Assembly (NCBI GenBank): GCA_903918195.1
Contig: CAIXDS010000201.1
Span: 1-64,000, forward strand
DNA: 64,000 bases
Source: an uncultured Acetobacteraceae bacterium
GTDB lineage: Bacteria; Pseudomonadota; Alphaproteobacteria; Acetobacterales; Acetobacteraceae
Reading direction: 5' to 3'
The stretch's first letter is position 1. Every line of letters starts with the position of its first letter. The notes beneath the pieces are model-generated. The model saw only the letters and a program-made list of their open reading frames with translations, had not been told where the DNA came from and did no database searches. Below are positions 13,267 to 21,338 of the stretch, in pieces. A program made the translations under genes and the position numbers.

Positions 13267-13346
13267 TGGTCGTTTCCTCGGTGGTCGGCCGGCCGTCACC
13301 ACGGTCAGCAGCAGACCCGCGCCGGGCGCCGGCGCGGGGACGGATG

Positions 13347-13793
13347 TTACTTCGCGCGGTAAGGGCGATGGCAGCCGCCGCAGGCATCGGCGGTGGCCTT
13401 GAAGGCGGTGGCGAAGGCGGCCGGGTCATTGGCATCGGCGGCCTTGACCAGGGTCTCGGCGGCGGCGCTCAGACCGGCGGCAGCCTTCTCGAAGCCGGCG
13501 CGATCCGACCAGACCGCGGGCAGGGCCTTGGTGTCCTTGTCGGTGCCCTTCGGGAACAGTGCCGGGATCACCTTCGACCAGGCCAGAATCGCCTCTGCGT
13601 TCGCCTTGAACGGCTTGACCTCGGTGGTCCTGGAGTCCACCGCGCGCTTGAGATCGCCGAGGTTGGCGCCCTGCAAAAGGTAGCCGGCCTGCCGGATCGA
13701 AACGAGAGTGGATGGCGCCAGTTCCACCTCGTCCGCCCGCGCCGCGGCCCCGAACAGGCTCAACAGCCCGATCACCAGAATCGCTTGCCTCAT
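13347..13793 (-). CDS. Periplasmic cytochrome c (cytochrome c'-like), C-terminal haem site
   Basis: 148 residues: a signal peptide cleaved near ARADE, then a helical domain and a single haem-attachment motif CGGCH nine residues from... the C-terminus region CGGCHRPYRAK. A C-terminal CxxCH on a four-helix-bundle-sized protein is the hallmark of class II cytochromes (c'/c556). Such proteins bind NO or shuttle electrons in the periplasm; which applies here cannot be told. Start at 13793 gives a clean signal peptide. It stands alone between unrelated genes. Confidence 0.85.
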   Translation of the reverse strand: MRQAILVIGLLSLFGAAARADEVELAPSTLVSIRQAGYLLQGANLGDLKRAVDSRTTEVKPFKANAEAILAWSKVIPALFPKGTDKDTKALPAVWSDRAGFEKAAAGLSAAAETLVKAADANDPAAFATAFKATADACGGCHRPYRAK

Positions 13794-14009
13794 CCTATTG
13801 CCATCCCTGTTTCGGCCATGCACAGGCATCCGGCCCCCCGGACTACTCGCAGCCGCGTAGATGGCCCGAAGTTCATGCCGCACAAGGGATCGCGAGGTTC
13901 TCCCGAAGCGGAAAAGCCGCGGGAATTCGGCCCGGCTTTGACCGGCCGGCGGCCCCGGCACGCGCGGATCATCGCCGCCGTTGTGGCCGGGGCTGCCGGG
14001 CAGCCATGT

Positions 14010-14177
14010 TCACAGCCCCAGCCCCCAGGATGCGACCTCAATGAGCCCCCACCAGAGCCCGACGGAGAACCTGGTGATTGCGGCCACACTAAGTCGCAAG
14101 GGGAGGCGTGCAGGCTCATCCGGATGTTGGGTCATGGAATGTGGCGACGTTCTGCGCGTCTCATGCTGCCGTTTCAT
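14010..14177 (-). CDS. Possible 55-residue small protein downstream of the DUF6502 operon
   Basis: ATG at 14177 preceded by GGGAGGCGGGCG, a strong Shine-Dalgarno sequence. The 55-codon frame has a polar N-terminal half (MKRQHETRRTSPHS...) and a hydrophobic/amphipathic C-terminal half with RFSVGLWWGLIEVASWGLGL. It starts 31 bp downstream of the tiny lipoprotein gene on the same strand, so it could be the third gene of that operon. No family recognised; the call rests on the ribosome binding site and the one-sided hydrophobic pattern. Confidence 0.45.
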   Translation of the reverse strand: MKRQHETRRTSPHSMTQHPDEPARLPLRLSVAAITRFSVGLWWGLIEVASWGLGL

Positions 14178-14208
14178 CGCCCGCCTCCCGTGCGGCCGCG
14201 AACAAGGA

Positions 14209-14334
14209 TCAGGCGGACTGAAACCAGTTCAGCCGCCGGTTGGCAGGCGGTGGCGCAGCCGCGGGCCCCGCGCAGGCAGCCACCACCGCCACTCCCAGCG
14301 CTGCGAGCGCAGCCGCCGTGCTGCGTGCCATCAT
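14209..14334 (-). CDS. Tiny lipoprotein-like peptide (41 aa)
   Basis: 41 codons whose start overlaps the end of the DUF6502 gene by 4 bp. The peptide has a basic start (MMARS), a hydrophobic core and a lipobox-like VVAAC at residues 17-21, followed by a proline/alanine linker and NRRLNWFQSA. If processed, the mature lipoprotein would be about 20 residues, in the range of entericidin-like peptides. Translational coupling to the upstream gene is the main evidence that it is real. Function unknown. Confidence 0.55.
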   Translation of the reverse strand: MMARSTAAALAALGVAVVAACAGPAAAPPPANRRLNWFQSA

Positions 14335-15170
14335 GCCTCCTCGTCGGGCAGATCGGCATCGGCGAAAATAAACACGCCAAGATTGATCCGCCGCCCCGGC
14401 TGGGGAGCCTCGCCTGCCGCGTCCGCTTCTGCCAGAGCGGCCCGGTTGAATTCCAGCAGCATTCGTTGCGAAATTTCCCGCCCGAGCGCCCCCAGCCGCA
14501 ACACCGCCTCGGCCGGCAGGTGATCGTAGTGCACGCTGCGGTCCAGGAACGGCGCCGGCCCGGCCGCCGACACGTTCGCGGCCGCGGCGGCAAGGTGGTC
14601 GTGCAGGTTGCGGCCGAAATAGAACAGTTGCTCCGCCCGGCCCGGCGGCGGCACGAAGGCGCGAACATTCAGTTCCAGCCGGTCCGCCGCATCCAGCGTC
14701 ACCAATGCCTGGCTCAGCCATTCGTCCAGCACGGCGCGCGGGCGCACGTCGCGGGTGACCGACTCGACCAGCGCCTCGAACGACGCCTCGCCGGGACCCG
14801 CGGCGCGTGGCAGGGGGATCGGCCGGCCCTGCGCGTCGGCCCAGGGTGGCGTGCCGAGCCAGCGGGCGATGATCTCCCCCGTCAGCGTCACCGCCGCCGG
14901 TACCGGCCCGGCCGCCGTGTCGAGCAGGCGCAGGCGGCGGATTTCCTTGCGGTGCACGCCGCTGATCAGGCTGATCCGGCTGTCCGTTGCCGCCTTCGGA
15001 TCACCCAGCAGGTCGCGCGCCGCCACGTCCACATACAACGCGCGCAGCAGCTCGCCGAGTACGGGGAAGGTCACGCCGCTCTGCATCAGCAACCGTACCA
15101 GCGGGCGCAGCAGGTGCGTCACCGCGCGCAGCAGCTTGTCAGGCGGTATCGCCGTGAAAGGTTCGCGCAT
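14331..15170 (-). CDS. DUF6502 family protein
   Basis: 279-residue cytoplasmic protein resembling the DUF6502 family. The N-terminal third (LLRPLVRLLMQSGVTFPVLG, then a RISLISGVHRKEIRRL stretch) looks like a helix-turn-helix region, so DNA binding is plausible but not shown. The C-terminal half contains AEQLFYFGRNLHDHLAAAAAN and ends acidic. Starts at the ATG at 15170; the stop overlaps a tiny lipoprotein gene. Function unknown; family call is from memory of the sequence pattern. Confidence 0.65.
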   Translation of the reverse strand: MREPFTAIPPDKLLRAVTHLLRPLVRLLMQSGVTFPVLGELLRALYVDVAARDLLGDPKAATDSRISLISGVHRKEIRRLRLLDTAAGPVPAAVTLTGEIIARWLGTPPWADAQGRPIPLPRAAGPGEASFEALVESVTRDVRPRAVLDEWLSQALVTLDAADRLELNVRAFVPPPGRAEQLFYFGRNLHDHLAAAAANVSAAGPAPFLDRSVHYDHLPAEAVLRLGALGREISQRMLLEFNRAALAEADAAGEAPQPGRRINLGVFIFADADLPDEEA

Positions 15171-15421
15171 CGCTCTGCCCGTTGCCAGTTTCGCGACATG
15201 CTAACCGGTTCTTTCGTGGGAAAAAAGTCCACGAAATGCAACCGGACACCTCATGCGACGCGATGTCATCAACCTGCGGCGACTCGTCCCCCTGGCAACG
15301 GCTCTCTCTCGCGCTCCGCCTTACGGTCGTGTGCGCCTCGGATGGCCCAGCCCGGCGCTGCGGCTGTGGTTGCAGCCGGCCTCCACGGGTCAGGCCGGCG
15401 TGCGTGTCGCCGGCCTGCGTG

Positions 15422-15877
15422 TCATCGGCTGGTCCGCGCGATCGTGCCTTGCAATACCACGCCGGCAATGATCCCCCCGGCATGGCACTCATACTCTGTT
15501 TCGCTGGCGAATGGAATTTTATCGTAGTAGCTGACCACGTTGACAACGGCGTTGCCGCCCTCCCGCAGGGCGCGCTCGCGCAGCGAGACCAGCGCGGACA
15601 CCATGGCCCAGGCGCAGGCGCGTTCGTCGGACTTGCCGACCGAGTTGGTCTTGTGATTGGCGACGAAGGTGCCCTTCAGCGTCGCGCCCGCGGGCGCCGA
15701 TTGATTGCCGAAGAAGAACATGACGTCATTGCCGACATGCGTGCGGAAATCCTCGCTGTCGAGCACGTCCTTGATACTCAGGTGATAGACCGAGTTACGT
15801 GCCACGGCGGGCAGCGCAAAACCGACCAGAAGGGCTGCAACCAGTGCGGCGACCGGCGCGTTGGCAATGCGTGGCAC
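15422..15877 (-). CDS. Small exported protein of the group often labelled 'excinuclease subunit A-like'
   Basis: 151 residues with a signal peptide (MPRIANAPVAALVAALLVGF, cleavage near AVARN). The mature part contains KTNSVGKSDERACAWAMVSA and EYECHAGGIIAGVVLQGT, which I recall from small periplasmic proteins frequently annotated as excinuclease ATPase subunit; there is no ATPase motif here, so that name is misleading. Two or three cysteines are conserved-looking. Role unknown. It is divergent from the aryl-polyene-type cluster. Confidence 0.7.
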   Translation of the reverse strand: MPRIANAPVAALVAALLVGFALPAVARNSVYHLSIKDVLDSEDFRTHVGNDVMFFFGNQSAPAGATLKGTFVANHKTNSVGKSDERACAWAMVSALVSLRERALREGGNAVVNVVSYYDKIPFASETEYECHAGGIIAGVVLQGTIARTSR

Positions 15878-16208
15878 GGCTTCTCCTATTTATTACTTGA
15901 CAACCCATGGCTCCTTGCCGCGCCGCCGGACGGAACATCGAAGCGGCCACCAACACGCGGGTCAGGAAGGCAACGCTGTTACAGGTGCAACCTAGCCTCG
16001 CCATTACTGGCTGGCAAGCCGCACTGGCTGGCAAGCCACGGGCCGGCCTTTGGCGCGGCTTGATATGCCTTCGCCGGATGCGCTATAGGCATCCAGGTCG
16101 CGAGATTTATGCTGGCATGTGGTCGTTAGCGGTGCAGCAACTACGCCGGCGTAAATTGGTTTTTTGGGCGATGCAAGAAGTTGGCATGCAACAACCCGGA
16201 TTCGTTCT
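15878..16208. other. Divergent region upstream of the ape cluster
   Basis: About 330 bp between the exported small protein and the first ape gene, depending on which start the latter uses. It holds a 17-bp direct repeat at 16006-16039 and is less GC-rich than the genes around it. It should contain the promoter of the long ape operon. No gene was supported within it. Confidence 0.5.
16006..16039. repeat. 17-bp tandem direct repeat upstream of the ape cluster
   Basis: ACTGGCTGGCAAGCC occurs at 16006-16020 and again at 16023-16037, each followed by a two-base tail (GC, then AC), giving two head-to-tail copies with a 17-bp period. Each copy contains the near-palindromic core GGCTGGCAAGCC. Location about 170 bp before the first ape gene suits an operator or promoter element, but this is inference. 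Confidence 0.5.
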
Positions 16209-16922
16209 TTGGCAACCACGCAGCCCCTGGCCTTTACAGTGCGTGCCTGGGCGGCCTGGAACGAGGCGGTTTCGCCGGGCGACAGTCCCGCCAGCGCGCC
16301 CGAAGCGGCGCCACCCCCATTGCTGCGCCGACGCGTCAGCACGCTTGGGCAACACGCGTTGCAGCTCGCCTGGAGCATGGCATGCTCGGGCGAAGCGCGG
16401 CTCGTCGCCTCGTCGCGGCACGGCGAGTTCGGCCGTTCTCTCGGCATTATCGACTCGATCATCGCCGGCGAAGGTGTCTCTCCCGCCGAGTTCACCTTGG
16501 CCGTGCACCACGCCCTCGTCGGCCTGCTGTCGATCGCACGGGGCAATCCGCGGGCCCACACCGCGGTTGCGGCCGGGCCGGAGAGCTTCTGCTTCGGCTT
16601 CCTCGAGGCGGTTGCCTGCCTCGCCGAAACCCCGGCCGAGCCGGTGCTGCTGATCCATTACGATGAGCCGCTGCCCGAGCCCTTCACCCGCTTCGCTGAA
16701 CCGTCCGGGCCGGCGCTGGCGCTGGTGGTGGTGCTGGCCGCCGGGGGGGAGGGCGAGCCGATGACGCTGGTCATGGCGCCGACCGCGGCCCCGGAGCAGG
16801 CTTGCCTGCCTGCCACCGCCGCCGGCTTCCGCGACTTCCTGGCCGACCCACAGGCGCGCCGATTCACCGCGGCGGGCTCGCGGATGACCTGGCACTGGGC
16901 GCGCCATGTTACGTCGGATTGA
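16209..16922 (+). CDS. apeC: Chain-length-factor-like beta-ketoacyl synthase (ApeC-like)
   Basis: First gene of the aryl-polyene-type cluster. A short ketosynthase-like protein (about 237 residues) that lacks the Cys nucleophile and His pair of active synthases, matching the CLF partner that pairs with the KS of the cluster (ApeO:ApeC in E. coli). Recognisable segments are FTVRAWAAW at the start and SFCFGFLEAVACLAE. The start is uncertain: TTG at 16209 is proposed, with alternatives TTG 16164 and GTG 16239. The end overlaps the next gene by 17 bp. Confidence 0.8.
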   Translation: MATTQPLAFTVRAWAAWNEAVSPGDSPASAPEAAPPPLLRRRVSTLGQHALQLAWSMACSGEARLVASSRHGEFGRSLGIIDSIIAGEGVSPAEFTLAVHHALVGLLSIARGNPRAHTAVAAGPESFCFGFLEAVACLAETPAEPVLLIHYDEPLPEPFTRFAEPSGPALALVVVLAAGGEGEPMTLVMAPTAAPEQACLPATAAGFRDFLADPQARRFTAAGSRMTWHWARHVTSD

Positions 16923-17706
16923 CCGTTTCTGGCGGATCGCCGCCACCGGCCTGGCCTTCGCCTTCGTGTTCGCCGGCGGCGGCCTGCTGGCCGCAACCGT
17001 GCTGCCGGTGCTGGTACTGCTGCCGGGCGACCCGCGCCAGCGCGCCCAGCGGGTCATCCGCACCGCCTTCCGCGCCTACCTGGCAACGCTGCAAGGCATC
17101 CGGCTGATCCGGATTCAGACCGAGGGCCTGGAGCGGCTGGCCGATAGCGGCGGCGCCATCGTCATCGCCAACCATCCGTCGCTGCTCGATGTGGTGATGC
17201 TGATGGCCTTCATCCCGCACAGCCAGTGCATCGTGAAGCACCAGCTCTGGACCAGCTCGCTGCTGGGCGGCCTGGTGCGCCGGGCCGGTTATATCCGCAA
17301 CGACCTGGACGGCGAACAGATGCTGGCGTCCTGCCGCGAAAGCCTGGAGCGCGGCGCGGCGCTGATCATTTTCCCCGAGGGCACGCGCTCGCAGCCTGGC
17401 GTGCCCCGGCACTTCCAGCGCGGCTTCGCCAATCTCGCGGTGCTGACCGGCGCGCCGGTGCTGCCGGTGCTGATCACCTGCGACCCGCCCACCCTGTGCA
17501 AAGGCGAGGCCTGGTGGGTAGTGCCGGAGCGACGGCCGCTGTTCCGGCTGCGCGTCGGCGAGAAGCTGGACACCGCCGCCTGGGCGGGCAGCGCCACCCG
17601 CGCCCTCGCGGCGCGGCGGCTGGTGCGCAGCCTGGAACAATATTATGCGCAACGACTTGACCCGCCGCCGATAACCGGCGCCGCGCCGGCAGATTTCTCT
17701 CGTTGA
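16906..17706 (+). CDS. apeD: Lysophospholipid-type acyltransferase (ApeD-like)
   Basis: 266-residue 1-acylglycerol-3-phosphate O-acyltransferase-type enzyme. Seen: an N-terminal membrane helix (about 10-38), the catalytic HX4D motif in NHPSLLD, and FPEGTRSQPG for substrate binding. In aryl polyene clusters this enzyme is thought to help attach the polyene to a lipid carrier at the inner membrane. Overlaps the chain-length-factor gene, and is followed by two acyl carrier proteins. A second acyltransferase domain sits in the MMPL gene downstream. Confidence 0.88.
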   Translation: MLRRIDRFWRIAATGLAFAFVFAGGGLLAATVLPVLVLLPGDPRQRAQRVIRTAFRAYLATLQGIRLIRIQTEGLERLADSGGAIVIANHPSLLDVVMLMAFIPHSQCIVKHQLWTSSLLGGLVRRAGYIRNDLDGEQMLASCRESLERGAALIIFPEGTRSQPGVPRHFQRGFANLAVLTGAPVLPVLITCDPPTLCKGEAWWVVPERRPLFRLRVGEKLDTAAWAGSATRALAARRLVRSLEQYYAQRLDPPPITGAAPADFSR

Positions 17707-17771
17707 GGCAGCGGCGCGAACTGGTTAGGGTCGCAACCTTTCCGATCAAGCTGGGGTATCGGAGTGATAAC

Positions 17772-18053
17772 GTGGGAAAAATGGTGCAGGACATCGAACA
17801 CGACCTGAAGGTGCTCCTGGTCGACGCTTTGGCGCTGGAAGGCATTTTGCCCGACGAGATCGGCTCCGATGAGCCGTTGTTCGGCGAAGGGCTTGGACTC
17901 GACTCGATCGACGGCCTGGAACTCGGCGTGGCACTGCGCAAGGCTTACGGCATCCAGATCGAGGCGGTCGGCGCCGAGGTGAAGGCGGCGTTCGCCAACG
18001 TGCGGAGTCTGGCCTGCTTCGTCCGGATGCGCCTGGAGGCGAAGCCATGCTGA
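17772..18053 (+). CDS. apeE: Acyl carrier protein 1 of the ape cluster
   Basis: 93-residue carrier protein with the phosphopantetheine-attachment serine at residue 45 in GLDSIDGLEL. Start chosen at GTG 17772, which has GGAG seven bases upstream; ATG 17781 is an alternative. Frame-open sequence before this has no carrier-protein character. Overlaps the second carrier-protein gene by 7 bp. Two distinct carriers are typical of aryl polyene clusters, where they hold starter and growing chain. Confidence 0.9.
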   Translation: MGKMVQDIEHDLKVLLVDALALEGILPDEIGSDEPLFGEGLGLDSIDGLELGVALRKAYGIQIEAVGAEVKAAFANVRSLACFVRMRLEAKPC

Positions 18054-18382
18054 CCCGCGAGCGCATCTACGATGAACTGGCCGCCGGGCTGGAGGAACTG
18101 TTCGAGGTGCCGCGCGCCAAGGTCACCCCGGAGGCACGCCTCTACGAGGATCTCGACCTCGACAGTATCGATGCGGTCGATCTGGTGGTGAAGCTGCAGG
18201 CCATGGTCGGGCGCCGCATCAAGCCGGAGGAGTTCCGCGCCGCGCGCAGCGTTGCCGATGTGGTCGACTGCATCGAGCGACTGCTGCAGCAAGGGACCGC
18301 CCCCCATGCCGACCAGGAACTTGCCAGCCGGGAACATGCCGACCAGGAACATGCCGGCCAGGAATCCGGCCAACTGGCCTAA
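18047..18382 (+). CDS. apeF: Acyl carrier protein 2 of the ape cluster, with repeat-encoded tail
   Basis: Carrier protein with Ser40 in YEDLDLDSIDAVDL. The domain proper ends near residue 83 (IERLLQQG), the usual length; a further 28 residues consist largely of five-residue repeats (ADQEL, ASREH, ADQEH, AGQES) encoded by a 15-bp tandem repeat that also forms the start of the next gene in another frame. The tail is probably a by-product of the overlap. Function otherwise as for aryl polyene carrier proteins. Confidence 0.9.
   Translation: MLTRERIYDELAAGLEELFEVPRAKVTPEARLYEDLDLDSIDAVDLVVKLQAMVGRRIKPEEFRAARSVADVVDCIERLLQQGTAPHADQELASREHADQEHAGQESGQLA
18306..18365 (+). repeat. 15-bp tandem repeat, four units, read in two frames
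   Basis: Units at 18306, 18321, 18336 and 18351: ATGCCGACCAGGAAC, TTGCCAGCCGGGAAC, ATGCCGACCAGGAAC, ATGCCGGCCAGGAAT. Units 1 and 3 are identical. The repeat forms the C-terminal tail of apeF in one frame and, in another, five-residue units of the type MPTRN at the start of the following membrane-protein gene. Confidence 0.9.
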
Positions 18383-18926
18383 GTTCATGGTGGCGACGGG
18401 CCTGGCCTATCCGTTCCTGGTCTATGCCGGACTGCCCTACCTTCCCGGGCGCGCCCTGCTGTTGCTGGGTCTGGCGGCAGTGCTGGCCCGGCTGCTGCTG
18501 GTGCGCAAGGTGGCGGTGCTGGCGGCCTGGACCGCGCCGCTCGCCGCCGGCGTGGCCTGCCTGGCGGTGCTCGCCGTGCTCGACCCGCCCTGGGGCGCGC
18601 GCGCCTATCCGGTGGTGATGAATCTGGCGGCCTGCGGCGCCTTCGCGACCACGCTGCTGTACCCGCCCAGCCTGGTCGAGCGCATCGCCCGCCTGCGCGA
18701 GCCCAACCTGCCGCCGCGCGGGGTGCGCTACACCCGCCGCGTCACCCAGGTCTGGGCCGGCTTCCTCGCCGCCAACGCGGCGGCCTCGGCGGCGGTGGCG
18801 GCCTGGGGCACGCTGGCGCAATGGACGCTGTGGAACGGGTTTTTCGCCTATCTGCTGATGGGTGCGCTGTTCGCCGGTGAGCTGCTGGTCCGCCGTCGCG
18901 TGCGCCGGCAAGCCGGGCCGGCATGA
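18306..18926 (+). CDS. apeG: COG4648-type integral membrane protein (ApeG-like)
   Basis: Multi-spanning membrane protein with helices such as GLAYPFLVYAGLPYL and LLLLGLAAVLARLLLV, and the motif GVRYTRRVTQVWAGFLAAN characteristic of the COG4648 proteins found in aryl polyene clusters. Two starts are possible: ATG 18306, preceded at about nine bases by AAGGGA but adding 27 repeat-derived residues, or ATG 18387, which begins at the first helix but has no good ribosome site. Its job in the pathway is not established; membrane transfer of the product is a guess. Confidence 0.8.
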   Translation: MPTRNLPAGNMPTRNMPARNPANWPKFMVATGLAYPFLVYAGLPYLPGRALLLLGLAAVLARLLLVRKVAVLAAWTAPLAAGVACLAVLAVLDPPWGARAYPVVMNLAACGAFATTLLYPPSLVERIARLREPNLPPRGVRYTRRVTQVWAGFLAANAAASAAVAAWGTLAQWTLWNGFFAYLLMGALFAGELLVRRRVRRQAGPA

Positions 18927-20251
18927 GCTGGCTGCCGATCGCCGCCGTGCTGGCAACCGGCCGGGCGGCAGACCGCCCGGTGGCGCTGCACGGCAACAGG
19001 ATGCTGCGGCATGCCAGCTTCGCCGCGGCATCTGCCGGTGTGGCCGCGCGGCTGGGCGCCGGCCCATGGCGCCGGGCGGTGCTGCTGACGGAAGACAGCT
19101 GGCTGTTCGCCCTGGGGTTCCTCGGAGCGCTGCATGCCGGATTGACCGTGGTCCTGCCGCCTCACAAGGTCGCTGCCCGGACCGCCGCGGCGGCGGACCC
19201 GGAGGCGCTGGTACTCGACGATTGCTGGCTTGCGGCCGTCGAGCCGGTCGGTGCCGCGCTCGCGCCGCTGGACCCCGCCAGCGCCCGGGTCGAATTCTTC
19301 ACCTCCGGCTCGACCGGCGTGCCGAAGCGGGTGCGGCGCAGCCTGGCCGGGCTGCAGGCGGAGTTGGACGTGTTCCAGCTGATGTGGGGCAGTACCAGCG
19401 GTTGCGGGCTGGTGCGCGCGACGGTATCTCACCAGCACCTGTACGGCCTGACCTTCAAGGTGCTGTGGTCGCTCTCGGCCGGGCGCCCGTTTGCGGCCGA
19501 AAACCACGAACTCTGGGAGGCGGTGCTGCCGCTGCTCGACACCGAAACCATGCTGGTGAGCAGCCCGGCGCACCTGACCCGGATGACCGGACTGCCGGCG
19601 CTGCCACCCGGCCGGCAACCGCGGCTTGTGTTTTCCGCCGGCGCGCTGCTGCCGCACGCCGCCAGCCGCGAGGCGGCCGCGCTGCTCGGCGCCATCCCCA
19701 CCGAGATTTTCGGCAGCACCGAGACCGGTGCCATCGCGACCCGCAGCAATGCCGACGCCAGCACGCCATGGAGCCTGCTGCCGGGTATCGCCATGCGGAT
19801 CGGCGAGGACGAACGGTTGCTGCTGCGCAGTCCGGCGATTGATGGCGACGACTGGTATCAGACCGAGGACCGGGTGGCCCCGGCGGCGAGCGGGTTCCAC
19901 TTCCTCGGCCGCGCCGACCGGATGGCCAAGATCGAGGGCAAGCGGGTTGACCTGTCGGCGCTGGAACGGGCGCTGGAGGATTCCATCTGGGCCGATGCTG
20001 CCGCCGTGCTGGTGCTGCCCGGCCTCCGGCCGCAACTGGCCGCGGTGGTGGTGCCGAGCGATGCCGGACGCCAGCACCTGGCCGAAATCGGCGCGTTCCG
20101 CTTCGGCCGCCTGCTGCGGCGGCTGCTCGCCGCCGCGCATGGGCTGGCCGGATTGCCGCGGCAATGGCGCTTCGTGAACACCCTGCCGGCGGCGCGCCTG
20201 GGCAAGCGGAGCGAGACCGAGCTGCTTTCCCTGTTCGCGGACCGGCCATGA
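18923..20251 (+). CDS. apeH: AMP-dependent acyl/aryl ligase (ApeH-like)
   Basis: 442-residue adenylate-forming enzyme. The A3 P-loop is FTSGSTGVPKRVRRS; the adenylation signature FGSTETGAIATR and the hinge DRMAKIEGKRVDL are present. In the E. coli pathway ApeH activates the aromatic starter (4-hydroxybenzoate) and loads it on a carrier protein. It is shorter than typical ligases because it lacks a long C-terminal extension. Starts in an ATGA overlap with the membrane protein gene; ends in an ATGA overlap with the dehydratase. Confidence 0.9.
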   Translation: MSWLPIAAVLATGRAADRPVALHGNRMLRHASFAAASAGVAARLGAGPWRRAVLLTEDSWLFALGFLGALHAGLTVVLPPHKVAARTAAAADPEALVLDDCWLAAVEPVGAALAPLDPASARVEFFTSGSTGVPKRVRRSLAGLQAELDVFQLMWGSTSGCGLVRATVSHQHLYGLTFKVLWSLSAGRPFAAENHELWEAVLPLLDTETMLVSSPAHLTRMTGLPALPPGRQPRLVFSAGALLPHAASREAAALLGAIPTEIFGSTETGAIATRSNADASTPWSLLPGIAMRIGEDERLLLRSPAIDGDDWYQTEDRVAPAASGFHFLGRADRMAKIEGKRVDLSALERALEDSIWADAAAVLVLPGLRPQLAAVVVPSDAGRQHLAEIGAFRFGRLLRRLLAAAHGLAGLPRQWRFVNTLPAARLGKRSETELLSLFADRP

Positions 20252-20592
20252 TCCTGCCGCCGTTCGACACGGCTCGGCCGGGCCCGGACGAGGCACGGTT
20301 CGAGCTGCATCTGGGCCCCGACCACCCGGCGTTCCGTGGCCATTTCCCGGGCATGCCGGTGCTGCCGGGGGTGATCCAGATCGACTGGGCGATGCAGTTG
20401 GCGCAGGCGCAGTTCGGCCTGGGCCACGGCAGCGCCGACGATTTCCACGTAAAATTCCGCCGCATCGTGCGGCCCGGCCGGACGCTGTGGCTGCATCTTC
20501 GCATCGACCGGGCACGGCGGCGGCTGGTGTTCGAATACCTGGTCGACGGCGAGAGCGCCTCGATCGGCCAGATTCGCCTCGGAGCATCATGA
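20248..20592 (+). CDS. apeI: Hotdog-fold dehydratase (ApeI-like)
   Basis: 114-residue FabA/FabZ-type 3-hydroxyacyl-ACP dehydratase fragment-sized enzyme. The motif DHPAFRGHFPGMPVLPGV matches the FabZ active-site region with its histidine; the acidic partner is not evident, consistent with work on E. coli in which ApeI and ApeP act as a pair. Starts and stops in 4-bp overlaps with its neighbours. Introduces the double bonds of the polyene after ketoreduction. Confidence 0.87.
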   Translation: MILPPFDTARPGPDEARFELHLGPDHPAFRGHFPGMPVLPGVIQIDWAMQLAQAQFGLGHGSADDFHVKFRRIVRPGRTLWLHLRIDRARRRLVFEYLVDGESASIGQIRLGAS

Positions 20593-21338
20593 CCGTTCCC
20601 CGCCTGTGCGCCGTCGTGCCCACCCATGATCACTGGCAGGTGCTGGGCAAGGTGGTGGAGTGCCTGCTGGAGGCCGGCCTGCCCGTGTTCATCGTGGACG
20701 ACGGCAGCGGCGATGCCGCGCGGGTGGCGATCGCGGCGCTGGCCGCCCCGCCGCGCGTCGTGGTCGCACGGCACGCGGGCAACCAGGGCAAGGGGGCGGC
20801 GGTGCTGACCGGGTTCACGCTGGCTGGCGCCGCCGGCTTCACCCATGCGGTGCAGGTGGATGCCGACGGCCAGCACGATCTGTCCGTGCTGCCCCGCCTG
20901 CTGGTGGCGGCGCGGTCCCATCCGGACGCGCTGGTCTGCGGCGACCCCATTTTCGACGCCTCGGCCCCGGCGGCGCGGCGGATCGGGCGCCAGATCACCC
21001 GGTTCTGGGCGGCGATCGAAACGCTGTGCCGGCGCCTGCCCGACACGATGTGCGGCCTGCGCGTCTATCCGCTGGGTCCGGTCGGCCGGCTGGCCAGCAG
21101 AAAGCGGCTCGGGCGGCGGATGGATTTCGACACCGACATCCTGGTGCGGCTGGTCTGGGCCGGCGTGCCGATCGCCAGGGTGCCGGTTGCGGTGCGCTAC
21201 CGCGCCGATAATTTCTCCAATTTTGCCCTGTTCGCCGACAACTGGCGGATCAGCCGCATGCATGCGCGGCTGGTTATGGCCCTGCCGCTGCACGCAGCCC
21301 GGCTGCTGCGGCACCGGCCGGTGGTGTTCGATGCCTGA
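20589..21338 (+). CDS. apeJ: Family 2 glycosyltransferase (ApeJ-like, lacking the acyltransferase half)
   Basis: 249-residue GT-A fold enzyme of the dolichyl-phosphate-mannose-synthase type: VVPTHDHWQVLGKV at the start, IVDDGSGD for nucleotide binding and VDADGQHDL as the metal-binding DXD region. In E. coli the corresponding protein is, to my recollection, a glycosyltransferase joined to an acyltransferase; here the protein stops after the GT domain and the acyltransferase half appears fused to the MMPL protein instead. Sugar donor and acceptor unknown. ATGA overlap with the dehydratase. Confidence 0.85.
   Translation: MTVPRLCAVVPTHDHWQVLGKVVECLLEAGLPVFIVDDGSGDAARVAIAALAAPPRVVVARHAGNQGKGAAVLTGFTLAGAAGFTHAVQVDADGQHDLSVLPRLLVAARSHPDALVCGDPIFDASAPAARRIGRQITRFWAAIETLCRRLPDTMCGLRVYPLGPVGRLASRKRLGRRMDFDTDILVRLVWAGVPIARVPVAVRYRADNFSNFALFADNWRISRMHARLVMALPLHAARLLRHRPVVFDA

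Noticed and set aside
12969-15527. 852-codon plus-strand open frame
   Set aside because: Crosses several minus-strand genes (cytochrome c, DUF6502) and intergenic DNA; translation is low-complexity.
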